From Pseudomonas sp. (GTDB lineage Bacteria > Pseudomonadota > Gammaproteobacteria > Pseudomonadales > Pseudomonadaceae): DNA of 9,887 nt. The notes under the pieces are model-generated. The model saw only the letters and a program-made list of their open reading frames with translations. It did no database searches and had not been told where the DNA came from. A program made the position numbers and the translations under genes. The stretch covers positions 1 through 9,887 of the forward strand of contig SKFV01000053.1 in NCBI GenBank assembly GCA_007117785.1, written 5' to 3'. Of this stretch, positions 1 to 5,645 are shown piece after piece (positions within the stretch are counted from its first letter, which is position 1; each line of letters opens with the position of its first letter).

Positions 1-45
1 AGCGGTCAGTTCTATGCCTGGGATGGGGAGCCGGTGCCCTGGTGA
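1..45 (+). CDS. 3' end of an unidentified protein-coding gene (partial)
   Basis: Frame 1 reads the C-terminal residues SGQFYAWDGEPVPW followed by a TGA stop at 43-45. The gene begins outside the window, so no domain can be recognised. The call rests on position: the stop lies directly against the stop codon of the convergent yheS gene (46-48), with no spare base between them, which is typical of tightly packed convergent genes. The two other forward frames are also open here, so the reading frame is not proven. No function is proposed. Confidence 0.35.
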   Translation, partial: SGQFYAWDGEPVPW

Positions 46-1962
46 TCAGTCACCAACCAGTTCGTTTTGCAGGCTCTCGTAGGCTTCCTGGGCTTCCATC
101 CACTGTTCTTCCAGCGCTGCAATCTGTTGGCTGAGCTCGGCCTGCTCGGCCAGCAGGGACTTGAGACGGTCCTTGTGTTCGGCCTGATACAACTCGCTGT
201 CGCCCAGTAGCTGCTCGACGGCAGCCAGTGATTCATTGCGCTGGTTGAGCTGCTGCTCCAGCTTGTCGGCATTTTTTTTCAGTGGCGCCAGTTGCTTGCG
301 TTGTTCGGCGGCTTCCCGGCGCTGCGCCTTGGCGTCGATCTTGGGTGTATTGCCTTCTGTTGGTCCGGCGCTATCGGCCGCCAGTTGCTGTTGGCGGAAT
401 TTGGCCAGCCAGCGGGTGTAGTCGTCCAGGTCGTCGGCATAGGCCTGCACCTGGCCCTCCGCAACAAGCCAGAGTTCGTCCGTGGTGGCGCGAATCAGGG
501 CGCGATCGTGCGAGACCAGCAGCATGGCGCCGGAAAAGTTCTGCAGCGCCAACGACAGGGCGTGACGCATTTCCATATCCAGGTGGTTGGTTGGCTCATC
601 CAGCAACAGTAGATTGGGTTTCTGCCAGGCGATCAGCGCCAGCGCCAGGCGCGCCTTTTCGCCGCCTGAGAAGTTTTTCACCGTCTGCTCGACGCGGTCT
701 CCCTGGAAGTCGAAGCCGCCGAGAAAGTTACGCAACTCCTGCTCGCGTTGCTCCGGCGCCAGTCGCGCCATATGCAGCAAAGGACTGGCATCGGCATCCA
801 GGCTTTCCAGTTGGTGCTGGGCAAAATAACCGATGGCCAGGTTTTCACCACAGGTCAGCTTGCCGGCAAGCAGCTCCAATTCACCGGCCAGGGTCTTGAT
901 CAGGGTGGATTTGCCGGCGCCATTGGGTCCGAGCAGACCGATACGGGCACCCGGCACCAACTGGAAGCTGACCTGATCGAGAATGGCCGCGCCGGGGTAG
1001 CCGACACTGGCCTTGCTCAGATCCAGCAAAGGCATGGATTGCTGGTCGGCCTCGCGGAAGCTGAAAGAAAAGGGCGAGTCATAATGCGCCGGGCTAAGGT
1101 CTTCCATGCGTTCCAGCGCCTTGAGCCGGCTCTGTGCCTGTTTGGCTTTGCTCGCCTTGGCGCGAAAGCGAGCAATATAGCTTTGCATATGCGCCCGCTC
1201 GGACTGCTGTTTCTCGAATGCTGCCTGCTGTTGGCTCAGGCGCTCGGCGCGGGTACGCTCGAACTGACTGTAGCCGCCACGATAGAGGTTGAGCTTTTGT
1301 CGTTCAAAGTGGACGATGTGGTTTACTACTGCATCGAGAAAGTCGCGGTCGTGTGAAATCAGCAGCAGAGTGCCGGTGTAGGCCTTGAGCCAGTCTTCCA
1401 GCCAGAGAATCGCATCCAGATCCAGGTGGTTGGTGGGCTCGTCCAGCAGCATCAGGTCGGACGGACACATGAGCGCCTGGGCCAGATTGAGGCGCATCTG
1501 CCAGCCGCCGGAAAACTCGCTTACCGGGCGTTCGCACTGGGCTGTACTGAAACCCAGGCCGGCCAGCAGTGTGCGGGCCCGGCTGTCGGCGGTGAAGCCC
1601 TGATGGGCTTCCAGTTCGGCATACAGGGTGCCCAGTGCGTGGGCGTCGTGGTTGGTTTCGGCGGTCTCTAGCCGCTGCTGGATCTGGCGCAGGCGTTGAT
1701 CGCCATCAAGCACGTAGTCGATGGCCCGGCGCTGCTGATCGTTGATTTCCTGCTGCATGTGCGCAATGCGCCAGTCGGCAGGCAGGTAGCAACTGCCGGT
1801 ATCTACCTGCAAGTGGCCTTGCAGCAGGCTGAACAGGCTGGATTTGCCGGCACCGTTGGCACCCAGCAGGCCGATTTTCTGCCCCGGGTGGATGGTCAGG
1901 TCGGCGTGGTCGAGCAGGGTCAGCGGGCCACGTTGCAGGGAGAGGGATTCGAGTTTGATCAT
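46..1962 (-). CDS. yheS: ABC-F family ATPase, YheS type (ribosome-associated)
   Basis: This is a 638-residue soluble protein with two ABC cassettes and no membrane segment, almost the length of E. coli YheS (about 637). Cassette 1 has Walker A GANGAGKSS (34-42), signature SGGW (151-154) and Walker B with LLDEPTNHLD (172-181). The basic inter-cassette linker (about 230-300, with RFRAKASKAKQAQSRLKALERM-like composition) is the ribosome-contacting segment of ABC-F proteins. Cassette 2 has GPNGAGKST (345-353), FSGGEKARL (431-439) and LLLLDEPTNHLD (451-462). A Lys/Glu/Gln-rich coiled-coil tail runs from about 540 to 635. ABC-F proteins bind the ribosome near the E site and influence stalled or slow translation; the exact role of YheS is less settled. 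The ATG at 1962 is chosen because the family begins MI-x-L at this point. An in-frame upstream extension would run antisense through the divergent gene. No Shine-Dalgarno sequence precedes the ATG (see the promoter at 1971-1979). Confidence 0.95.
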   Translation of the reverse strand: MIKLESLSLQRGPLTLLDHADLTIHPGQKIGLLGANGAGKSSLFSLLQGHLQVDTGSCYLPADWRIAHMQQEINDQQRRAIDYVLDGDQRLRQIQQRLETAETNHDAHALGTLYAELEAHQGFTADSRARTLLAGLGFSTAQCERPVSEFSGGWQMRLNLAQALMCPSDLMLLDEPTNHLDLDAILWLEDWLKAYTGTLLLISHDRDFLDAVVNHIVHFERQKLNLYRGGYSQFERTRAERLSQQQAAFEKQQSERAHMQSYIARFRAKASKAKQAQSRLKALERMEDLSPAHYDSPFSFSFREADQQSMPLLDLSKASVGYPGAAILDQVSFQLVPGARIGLLGPNGAGKSTLIKTLAGELELLAGKLTCGENLAIGYFAQHQLESLDADASPLLHMARLAPEQREQELRNFLGGFDFQGDRVEQTVKNFSGGEKARLALALIAWQKPNLLLLDEPTNHLDMEMRHALSLALQNFSGAMLLVSHDRALIRATTDELWLVAEGQVQAYADDLDDYTRWLAKFRQQQLAADSAGPTEGNTPKIDAKAQRREAAEQRKQLAPLKKNADKLEQQLNQRNESLAAVEQLLGDSELYQAEHKDRLKSLLAEQAELSQQIAALEEQWMEAQEAYESLQNELVGD

Positions 1963-1970
1963 GGCCGCGG

Positions 1971-1979
1971 AGTATATCA
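1971..1979 (-). promoter_or_regulatory. Extended -10 promoter of yheS, predicting a leaderless mRNA
   Basis: On the minus strand the sequence TGATATACT runs from 1979 to 1971. It contains TATACT (5 of 6 matches to the sigma-70 -10 consensus) preceded by a correctly spaced TG extension. Only eight bases (CCGCGGCC) separate it from the yheS ATG at 1962, so transcription should start between about 1966 and 1962. No good -35 lies 16-18 bp upstream, which extended -10 promoters tolerate. The element overlaps the GGAG ribosome-binding site (1969-1972) of the divergent gene. Confidence 0.6.
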
Positions 1980-2453
1980 GTGACCAGCAACAAAACAGAT
2001 AGCAAAGAGCCAACGACTGCCAGCCTGAGTGGCTTTGCCGCCAGCTTTTACGCCGAACAACAGGTGCAGGAGGCACTGCTGCAATTGCAGGATGACTATG
2101 CACTGGATGTTCTTTTGCTGTTGACCGCCAGTTGGCTGGGGCGCCGAGGCGTTCCCGTTGACAAGGTTGACTGGGGCGATCTGCTACAGCGCCATCAGCC
2201 CTGGCAGCAACAGGTCACCAGCCCCTTGCGGGCGGTGCGCCGTGCCATGCGCGAATGGCCCGAGGCAAAAGAACTGCGGGAGCAGGTCAAGGCCAATGAG
2301 CTGGCTGCGGAATGGTTACAGTTGGCGCGACTGGAACACTGGCTGTCGCCCATTGCCGGTGGCGACAAGATGACCACTCTGGCGCAGTTGCAGGCCTGCT
2401 GTCAGGCGCAGGGTGCAGAGCCTCCTGTGTCTGTGTTGGCTCGACTCAGCTGA
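1980..2453 (+). CDS. TIGR02444 / DUF2390 family protein of unknown function
   Basis: This is a 157-residue, mostly helical, cytoplasmic-looking protein with no signal peptide or membrane segment. It resembles the TIGR02444 family, whose members share an N-terminal pattern like FYA...VQ..LL.LQD.Y.LDV.LLL...WL. Here that corresponds to FAASFYAEQQVQEALLQLQ at about 19-37, followed by DDYALDVLLLLTASWLG. A central VRRAMREWPEAKELREQVKA segment is also typical. No catalytic motif is visible and no biochemical role is known to me. The start is GTG at 1980, supported by GGAG at 1969-1972 with a 7-base spacer; the next in-frame Met lies far inside the conserved region. The gene diverges from yheS by 17 bp. 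Its stop overlaps the 3' end of algP by 8 bp, leaving no room for a separate terminator. Confidence 0.85.
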   Translation: MTSNKTDSKEPTTASLSGFAASFYAEQQVQEALLQLQDDYALDVLLLLTASWLGRRGVPVDKVDWGDLLQRHQPWQQQVTSPLRAVRRAMREWPEAKELREQVKANELAAEWLQLARLEHWLSPIAGGDKMTTLAQLQACCQAQGAEPPVSVLARLS

Positions 2454-2976
2454 TGCTGCTATCGCTTTGTTCGCTGCTGGCAGCGGGCTTCTTGGCCGGT
2501 GGCTTTCTGCGTGCGGCGGGCTTGCGCCGTGGTCGCGCCGCTGGCGGATTGTCACGCTTGTCGATGGCCTGGGCGGCCTGCTGTTCAATGCGCTCAAAAC
2601 CTTTGGCCAGACGCAGCGTCTGGCGCACGTCATTACGCAGCTGGCGCAGATAGGCTTGTGCTTCTTTCTGCGCCTGCTTGAGCTGTTCGATGGCACTATC
2701 CAGTTCAGCCAGCTTGCTGCGGCTTTTGTTCAGCGCTTTTTCGCCACGCTCTTCGGCCTCTTTGCTCTTCAGTTTGCTGGCGGCGTCACTGCGTTTACCA
2801 GTCAGCTTGTCCAACTGTCGCTGCAGCTTGTCGAGCGCCTTTTCGGCATCGGCTTCGGCCTGACCGCAAGCCTCGCCAAGGTGCTCGTGAAGGGTGCGTG
2901 TCAGCGTCTGCAGCAGGTGCAGCGGGGTGGTAATGGGCGCAGCAGGCTTGGCGGATGATTTCACTTGGCCGGTCAC
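2446..2976 (-). CDS. algP: AlgP/AlgR3-type histone H1-like regulator, short-tailed
   Basis: This is a 176-residue, Lys/Ala/Glu-rich protein. Residues about 15-40 carry the conserved start TPLHLLQTLTRTLHEHLGEAC. A long heptad-rich coiled coil follows (about 40-135), then a basic Pro/Ala/Lys/Arg tail (145-167, including RRKPAARRKPPAKKPAA) and an acidic/serine end. P. aeruginosa AlgP (AlgR3) has the same N-terminal architecture but a much longer tail of tandem KPAA repeats (about 350 residues in total); it binds DNA like eukaryotic histone H1 and was linked to algD expression. Here only two or three degenerate KPAA units remain, so nucleic-acid binding by the tail may be weaker (inference). The start is GTG at 2976 with AGGAG at 2987-2983, 6 bases upstream. 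It lies 14 bp behind algQ, so the two are probably cotranscribed. Confidence 0.85.
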   Translation of the reverse strand: MTGQVKSSAKPAAPITTPLHLLQTLTRTLHEHLGEACGQAEADAEKALDKLQRQLDKLTGKRSDAASKLKSKEAEERGEKALNKSRSKLAELDSAIEQLKQAQKEAQAYLRQLRNDVRQTLRLAKGFERIEQQAAQAIDKRDNPPAARPRRKPAARRKPPAKKPAASSEQSDSSIS

Positions 2977-2990
2977 GGTCAGCTCCTGGT

Positions 2991-3464
2991 TCAGGATGTC
3001 GTCAGCATGTTTTTGTGCGCGTTGTGCAGGACTTCGATCAGGCAGTCCTCCAGCTCAAAGCGCTCGTGCAGCATGGCACCCAATTGTTGCAGTTCCTGTT
3101 GCAGTTCCTTTTCATCGGCAGTATCAGCGCTGTGGCCGTAGCTATCATTGAAACCGAGCGCTTCCTGGGTAGTCACTTCGATGCGTGGATAGAGTTGATT
3201 GATCAGCTCCAGGCCGCGGTCATCCTTGAAGTCTTCAGCCTCAAGAATTAGTTGGTTGTAAATTTCAAAGTGGCCGGCAGACAGGTAGTCGACCAGCACA
3301 TTACAGAATTCGCTGCGCGGGCGATCAGGTTTGGTCACTGGTTGAGCGCGTTCACGCAGGGCGCTGTAATGCAGAATCAGCTCCTTGCGCTCAGCCAGCC
3401 AGCGATCAATCAGTTGATGCACACCGCCCCAGCGTTCCTGGGCTGTTTGGCAACCTTCCAGCAT
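2991..3464 (-). CDS. algQ: AlgQ / Rsd family sigma-70-binding regulator
   Basis: This is a 157-residue all-helical protein of Rsd/AlgQ length (158-160). The N-terminus MLEGCQTAQERWGGVHQLIDRW and the segment FCNVLVDYLSAGHFEIYNQL (about 74-93) are highly characteristic of Pseudomonas AlgQ. Family members bind region 4 of the principal sigma factor and shift RNA polymerase towards alternative sigma factors. In P. aeruginosa AlgQ also affects alginate and siderophore production. The ATG at 3464 is preceded by GAGG (3474-3471) with a 6-base spacer. The 161-bp upstream gap holds a strong leader hairpin and a weak promoter candidate, so algQ may be expressed independently of the genes before it. It is followed after 14 bp by algP. 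Confidence 0.95.
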   Translation of the reverse strand: MLEGCQTAQERWGGVHQLIDRWLAERKELILHYSALRERAQPVTKPDRPRSEFCNVLVDYLSAGHFEIYNQLILEAEDFKDDRGLELINQLYPRIEVTTQEALGFNDSYGHSADTADEKELQQELQQLGAMLHERFELEDCLIEVLHNAHKNMLTTS

Positions 3465-3487
3465 TTTGCACCTCGTTTATCCGGCGA

Positions 3488-3506
3488 CCGGGCCCAGCTG
3501 GCCCGG
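3488..3506 (-). promoter_or_regulatory. GC-rich hairpin in the algQ 5' leader
   Basis: A perfect 7-bp inverted repeat, CCGGGCC / GGCCCGG, surrounds a 5-base loop. It lies 13 bases upstream of the GAGG ribosome-binding site of algQ (3474-3471). There is no T-run on either strand after it, so it is not a standard intrinsic terminator. It could protect or expose the algQ ribosome-binding site, block a 3'-5' exonuclease, or be a dyad protein-binding site. The structure is seen; the role is inferred. Confidence 0.5.
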
Positions 3507-3600
3507 CTTGGGTGTACTTGCCTGCGTAAAGAGCGCTCAGGTGCAATCCAGAGGGAGCTGAAGTGCGGCAGGCAGTTTGTTGTCTGCGTATTGTCAGGAC

Positions 3601-3629
3601 AGGATATGCCTTGCCGAGGGCGGCATCAA
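3601..3629 (-). promoter_or_regulatory. Weak sigma-70 promoter candidate for algQ-algP
   Basis: On the minus strand TTGATG (3629-3624) and TATCCT (3606-3601) are spaced by 17 bp. Each hexamer matches the consensus at four of six positions. The -35 covers the stop codon of the lipoprotein gene and would give a leader of about 130 nt containing the hairpin at 3488-3506. The spacer holds a small dyad, TGCCG / CGGCA (3612-3616 and 3621-3625), which could equally be a weak 3'-end hairpin for the upstream gene. This is a pattern match only. Confidence 0.25.
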
Positions 3630-4165
3630 GGCTTGACGAAGCTAAGGCTGACTTCACCAAGCCGAATACCCCATTTTGACATGGTTGCACGGTTGAGCAT
3701 GACCTTGTCATCAATCAGGAACATCCAGTCGTCAAAGTCGACTTCCCAGACCCGTCCGTCCACCGGCAACTGCAGTGTGTACTGCCAGTGAAAGGCGTTG
3801 CCGGCAACCTGGCCACGGGCTTCGCCGGTGACGTCATCGGCGGTGCCGCGCCAACTGCCATCAGGTTGTTTGGTCAGAGTCCAGATACGGCGCTCATTGC
3901 TGCCGTCGGCATAGGTGAAGTATTCATCCAGCGTGCCGACATCACCTTCCCAACTGGCATCGATGTGTACATGGAAGCGGCGAACCACCTCGCCATTGCG
4001 CTTCTGGAACATGCCCCAGGCTTCCAGTTCGCCATTGAAGTAGTCTTGCAGGCGCAGGGTCGGACTCTGGTCGGCGTATTGCTCGACGTCCTTGCTGGCG
4101 CAGGCAGTCAGAAGCACTGCCAGGCCAAGGGTCAGCAGCAGGGTGCGAATAGGGGGAAAGTGCAT
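3626..4165 (-). CDS. DUF3833 family outer-envelope lipoprotein
   Basis: This is a 179-residue protein with a lipoprotein signal peptide: a basic/hydrophobic N-terminus and the lipobox LTAC, with the lipidated Cys at 22. The residue after the Cys is Ala, not Asp, which by the +2 rule favours outer-membrane delivery. The mature part matches the DUF3833 pattern: DYFNGELEAWGMFQ (about 42-55), VVRRFHVHID (61-70), GTLDEYFTYADG, RRIWTL, then VDFDDWMFLIDDKVMLNRA and a final RLGEVSLSF. The function of this domain is not known to me. In other bacteria DUF3833 genes often sit with cyclopropane-fatty-acid synthase-like genes, which are absent here. The ATG at 4165 has GGAGA at 4178-4174 with an 8-base spacer. 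The gene follows dsbB after 45 bp and is probably in its transcript. Confidence 0.85.
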   Translation of the reverse strand: MHFPPIRTLLLTLGLAVLLTACASKDVEQYADQSPTLRLQDYFNGELEAWGMFQKRNGEVVRRFHVHIDASWEGDVGTLDEYFTYADGSNERRIWTLTKQPDGSWRGTADDVTGEARGQVAGNAFHWQYTLQLPVDGRVWEVDFDDWMFLIDDKVMLNRATMSKWGIRLGEVSLSFVKP

Positions 4166-4190
4166 GGTAACGGTCTCCGTGAATGTCAGC

Positions 4191-4210
4191 GGAAGCCGTG
4201 GCTGGCTTCC
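4191..4210 (-). promoter_or_regulatory. Intercistronic hairpin between dsbB and the lipoprotein gene
   Basis: A perfect 7-bp inverted repeat GGAAGCC / GGCTTCC with a 6-base loop starts directly after the dsbB TAA (4213-4211). On the minus strand it is followed by GCTGACATTC, not a T-run, so strong termination is unlikely. Partial attenuation, or 3'-end protection of the dsbB message, would fit better. It lies 12 bases before the GGAGA ribosome-binding site of the next gene. Confidence 0.5.
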
Positions 4211-4726
4211 TTAATCCTCGCTGCGCAACAATTGCGTCAGGCCGAACAGGGTCAGCGCTATGAACAGCAACAGGCTGCCTTCGGCAATGCTCAGACCGAG
4301 GAAGGTCCATGTTACGGCGGCGCAATCGGCGGTGCCGCTGAAAATAAGTTGCAACATGTCTCGGAACGGCAATACATCACGCATGTAATCCATGCTCGGC
4401 AGGCAACTGGGCAGGGAGTCTGGTGGTTGGCGTTGCAGCCAGACTTGGCGGCCGGCAATGGTGGCGCCAAACAGGGTCGGGATCAGCAGGCCAATGGCGT
4501 AGCCACGCGCAGCCAGGGCACGTGTGCGCGGTGGTTTGGGTTGCGGGTTATGCAGCAGGGCTGCCAGGCAGACCAGACCAACCAGAATGAAGCAGATGCG
4601 TTGAATCCAGCACAATGGGCAGGGCTGCAGGCCGATGACAAGTTCCATGTAGTAGGCGCTGCCGAGAATCACCAGGCAGGCAAGAAATACAACCAGATAT
4701 AGCGGGCGGGAAGCAGGCAGGCTCAT
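4211..4726 (-). CDS. dsbB: Disulfide bond formation protein DsbB (DsbH-like), quinone-linked thiol oxidase
   Basis: This is a 171-residue inner-membrane protein with four predicted transmembrane helices (about 8-26, 43-60, 70-88 and 143-165). The first periplasmic loop has the redox pair Cys36-Pro-Leu-Cys39 in the family motif LQPCPLCWIQR, with Arg43 at the position that helps bind quinone. The second loop has the other catalytic pair, Cys108 and Cys135, so all four essential cysteines are present. DsbB reoxidises periplasmic DsbA and passes electrons to ubiquinone. Pseudomonas species carry two DsbB homologues; the algQ-linked copy is usually called DsbH. The ATG at 4726 gives a correct first helix; its Shine-Dalgarno is weak. 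The gene is separated from secB by a terminator, and a candidate promoter lies in the same gap. Confidence 0.93.
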   Translation of the reverse strand: MSLPASRPLYLVVFLACLVILGSAYYMELVIGLQPCPLCWIQRICFILVGLVCLAALLHNPQPKPPRTRALAARGYAIGLLIPTLFGATIAGRQVWLQRQPPDSLPSCLPSMDYMRDVLPFRDMLQLIFSGTADCAAVTWTFLGLSIAEGSLLLFIALTLFGLTQLLRSED

Positions 4727-4759
4727 GCGTGGATCTATCCGTAAAGGTGCAAGGCCACT

Positions 4760-4788
4760 ACATTAAGCAAAGCGCCTGATACTGACAA
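4760..4788 (-). promoter_or_regulatory. Candidate dsbB promoter embedded in the secB terminator
   Basis: On the minus strand TTGTCA (4788-4783, 5 of 6 to the -35 consensus) is followed after 17 bp by TAATGT (4765-4760, 3 of 6). The -35 falls in the loop of the terminator hairpin at 4772-4799. The predicted start is near 4752, giving a leader of about 25 nt. The weak -10 keeps confidence low, but some promoter is expected here because the preceding operon terminates. Confidence 0.3.
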
Positions 4789-4799
4789 GCATCAGGCGC
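4764..4799 (-). terminator. Rho-independent terminator of the rhodanese-grxC-secB operon
   Basis: A perfect 9-bp stem, GCGCCTGAT / ATCAGGCGC (4772-4780 and 4791-4799), encloses a 10-base loop. On the minus strand it is followed by TTTGCTTAA (4771-4763). It lies 19 bp after the secB stop codon. The T-tract is interrupted but the stem is long and GC-rich at the base. It is the clearest intrinsic terminator in the window. Confidence 0.75.
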
Positions 4800-4818
4800 G
4801 AGTAGCGTGCTGGCGAAC

Positions 4819-5328
4819 TCAGTTGGTCGGCTGATTCTCACCGGCGGCTTCGTTGGCACGACGCTGCTCAGCCTGGGCGTAGAGTGCATCGAAATTGACC
4901 GGCGACAGCATCAGGGGAGGGAAGCTGCCACGCAGGACCATGTTGTCGATCGCTTCGCGGGCGTAGGGGAACAGCAGGTTCGGGCAGAAGGCACCGAGGG
5001 TGTGGCGCATGCCGGCTTCATCCAGGCCGCTGATGGCAAAGATGCCCGCCTGCTGGACTTCAGCAATAAAGGTCGTGTCCTTGTCGCCATTGGTAACGGT
5101 GGCGGACAGGCTGAGAACGACTTCGTAAATATCATCCTGCAGCTTTGTATGACGGGTGTTCAGGTCCAGATTGACCTGTGGGTTCCACTGCGCCTGAAAC
5201 ACTTCCGGAGCCTTGGGTGACTCAAAAGAAATATCCTTGACATAAATACGCTGCAAGCTGAACTGAACTTGCGGTTGCTCGCCCTGGGCGCCATTGGCGG
5301 CTTGATTGTTCTGGTTTTGCTCGGCCAT
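4819..5328 (-). CDS. secB: Protein-export chaperone SecB
   Basis: This is a 169-residue protein (E. coli SecB is 155). A Gln/Asn-rich N-terminal extension (1-20) precedes the conserved core. Family hallmarks are QRIYVKDISFE (26-36), CPNLLFPYAREAI (115-127) and GSFPPLMLSPVNFDALY (134-150), which build the SecB fold. SecB forms a tetramer in the cytoplasm, holds precursors unfolded and delivers them to SecA for Sec translocation. The tail after 155 is short and polar. The ATG at 5328 is preceded by AAGGA (5339-5335) with a 6-base spacer. It is the last gene of the rhodanese-grxC-secB operon. The 58-bp AT-rich gap from grxC could hold a secondary promoter, but I could not pick a convincing one. 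Confidence 0.97.
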   Translation of the reverse strand: MAEQNQNNQAANGAQGEQPQVQFSLQRIYVKDISFESPKAPEVFQAQWNPQVNLDLNTRHTKLQDDIYEVVLSLSATVTNGDKDTTFIAEVQQAGIFAISGLDEAGMRHTLGAFCPNLLFPYAREAIDNMVLRGSFPPLMLSPVNFDALYAQAEQRRANEAAGENQPTN

Positions 5329-5386
5329 GTTGGGTCCTTTTTGACTGCTGATTGATTAATGTAATAAAGCGTACTGGTTTATTGTT

Positions 5387-5644
5387 TCAGTTGGCCAACA
5401 GCGGATCGAGTTGCCCGCTGCGTTCCAGGGTCAGCAGCTCATCGCAACCGCCGACATAGGTCTGGCCGATCCAGATTTGTGGCACTGAGGTGCGGCCACC
5501 CGCAAGGCGGGTCATGTCGGCGCGCAATTGTGGCTGGCCGTCGACGATAATTTCCTCGAAAGTCAGGCCTTTGCCTTCCAGAAGTTGTTTGGCCCGAATA
5601 CAGAACGGGCAGTAATTGCTGGAATACATGATGATCTCGGGCAT
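5387..5644 (-). CDS. grxC: Glutaredoxin 3 (dithiol, GrxC)
   Basis: This is an 85-residue protein consisting of a single thioredoxin-fold glutaredoxin domain. The active site is Cys12-Pro-Phe-Cys15, where most GrxC proteins have CPYC. The cis-proline motif TSVP (52-55) and the glutathione-binding GGCDEL (65-70, with the third Cys67 typical of Grx3) are both present. Glutaredoxins reduce protein disulfides and glutathione mixed disulfides with electrons from GSH. The ATG at 5644 lies one base after the TAA of the rhodanese gene (TAA-C-ATG), so the two are translationally coupled. The Shine-Dalgarno is weak, in line with coupling. Linkage to secB is conserved in many proteobacteria. Confidence 0.95.
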   Translation of the reverse strand: MPEIIMYSSNYCPFCIRAKQLLEGKGLTFEEIIVDGQPQLRADMTRLAGGRTSVPQIWIGQTYVGGCDELLTLERSGQLDPLLAN

Positions 5645-5645
5645 G

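Noticed and set aside
1963..2103. A 47-residue N-terminal extension of YheS from an upstream in-frame ATG
   Set aside because: Family members start at the MI-x-L segment, and the extension would lie antisense to the start of the TIGR02444 gene.
3788..4702. A 304-codon plus-strand open frame running opposite the DUF3833 lipoprotein and dsbB genes
   Set aside because: Both opposite genes are well supported by family motifs, the translation is rich in Gln/Ala/Gly with no recognisable domain, and it crosses two unrelated genes. It is a shadow of GC-biased codon use.
4854..4869. A TGGCACG-N-TGCT string resembling a sigma-54 promoter
   Set aside because: The spacing to the GC element is off, and it lies inside the secB coding sequence pointing against the gene.
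5363..5383. AATAAA / TTTATT inverted repeat between grxC and secB
   Set aside because: The stem is only A-T pairs with a 9-base loop; such repeats arise by chance in an AT-rich gap.
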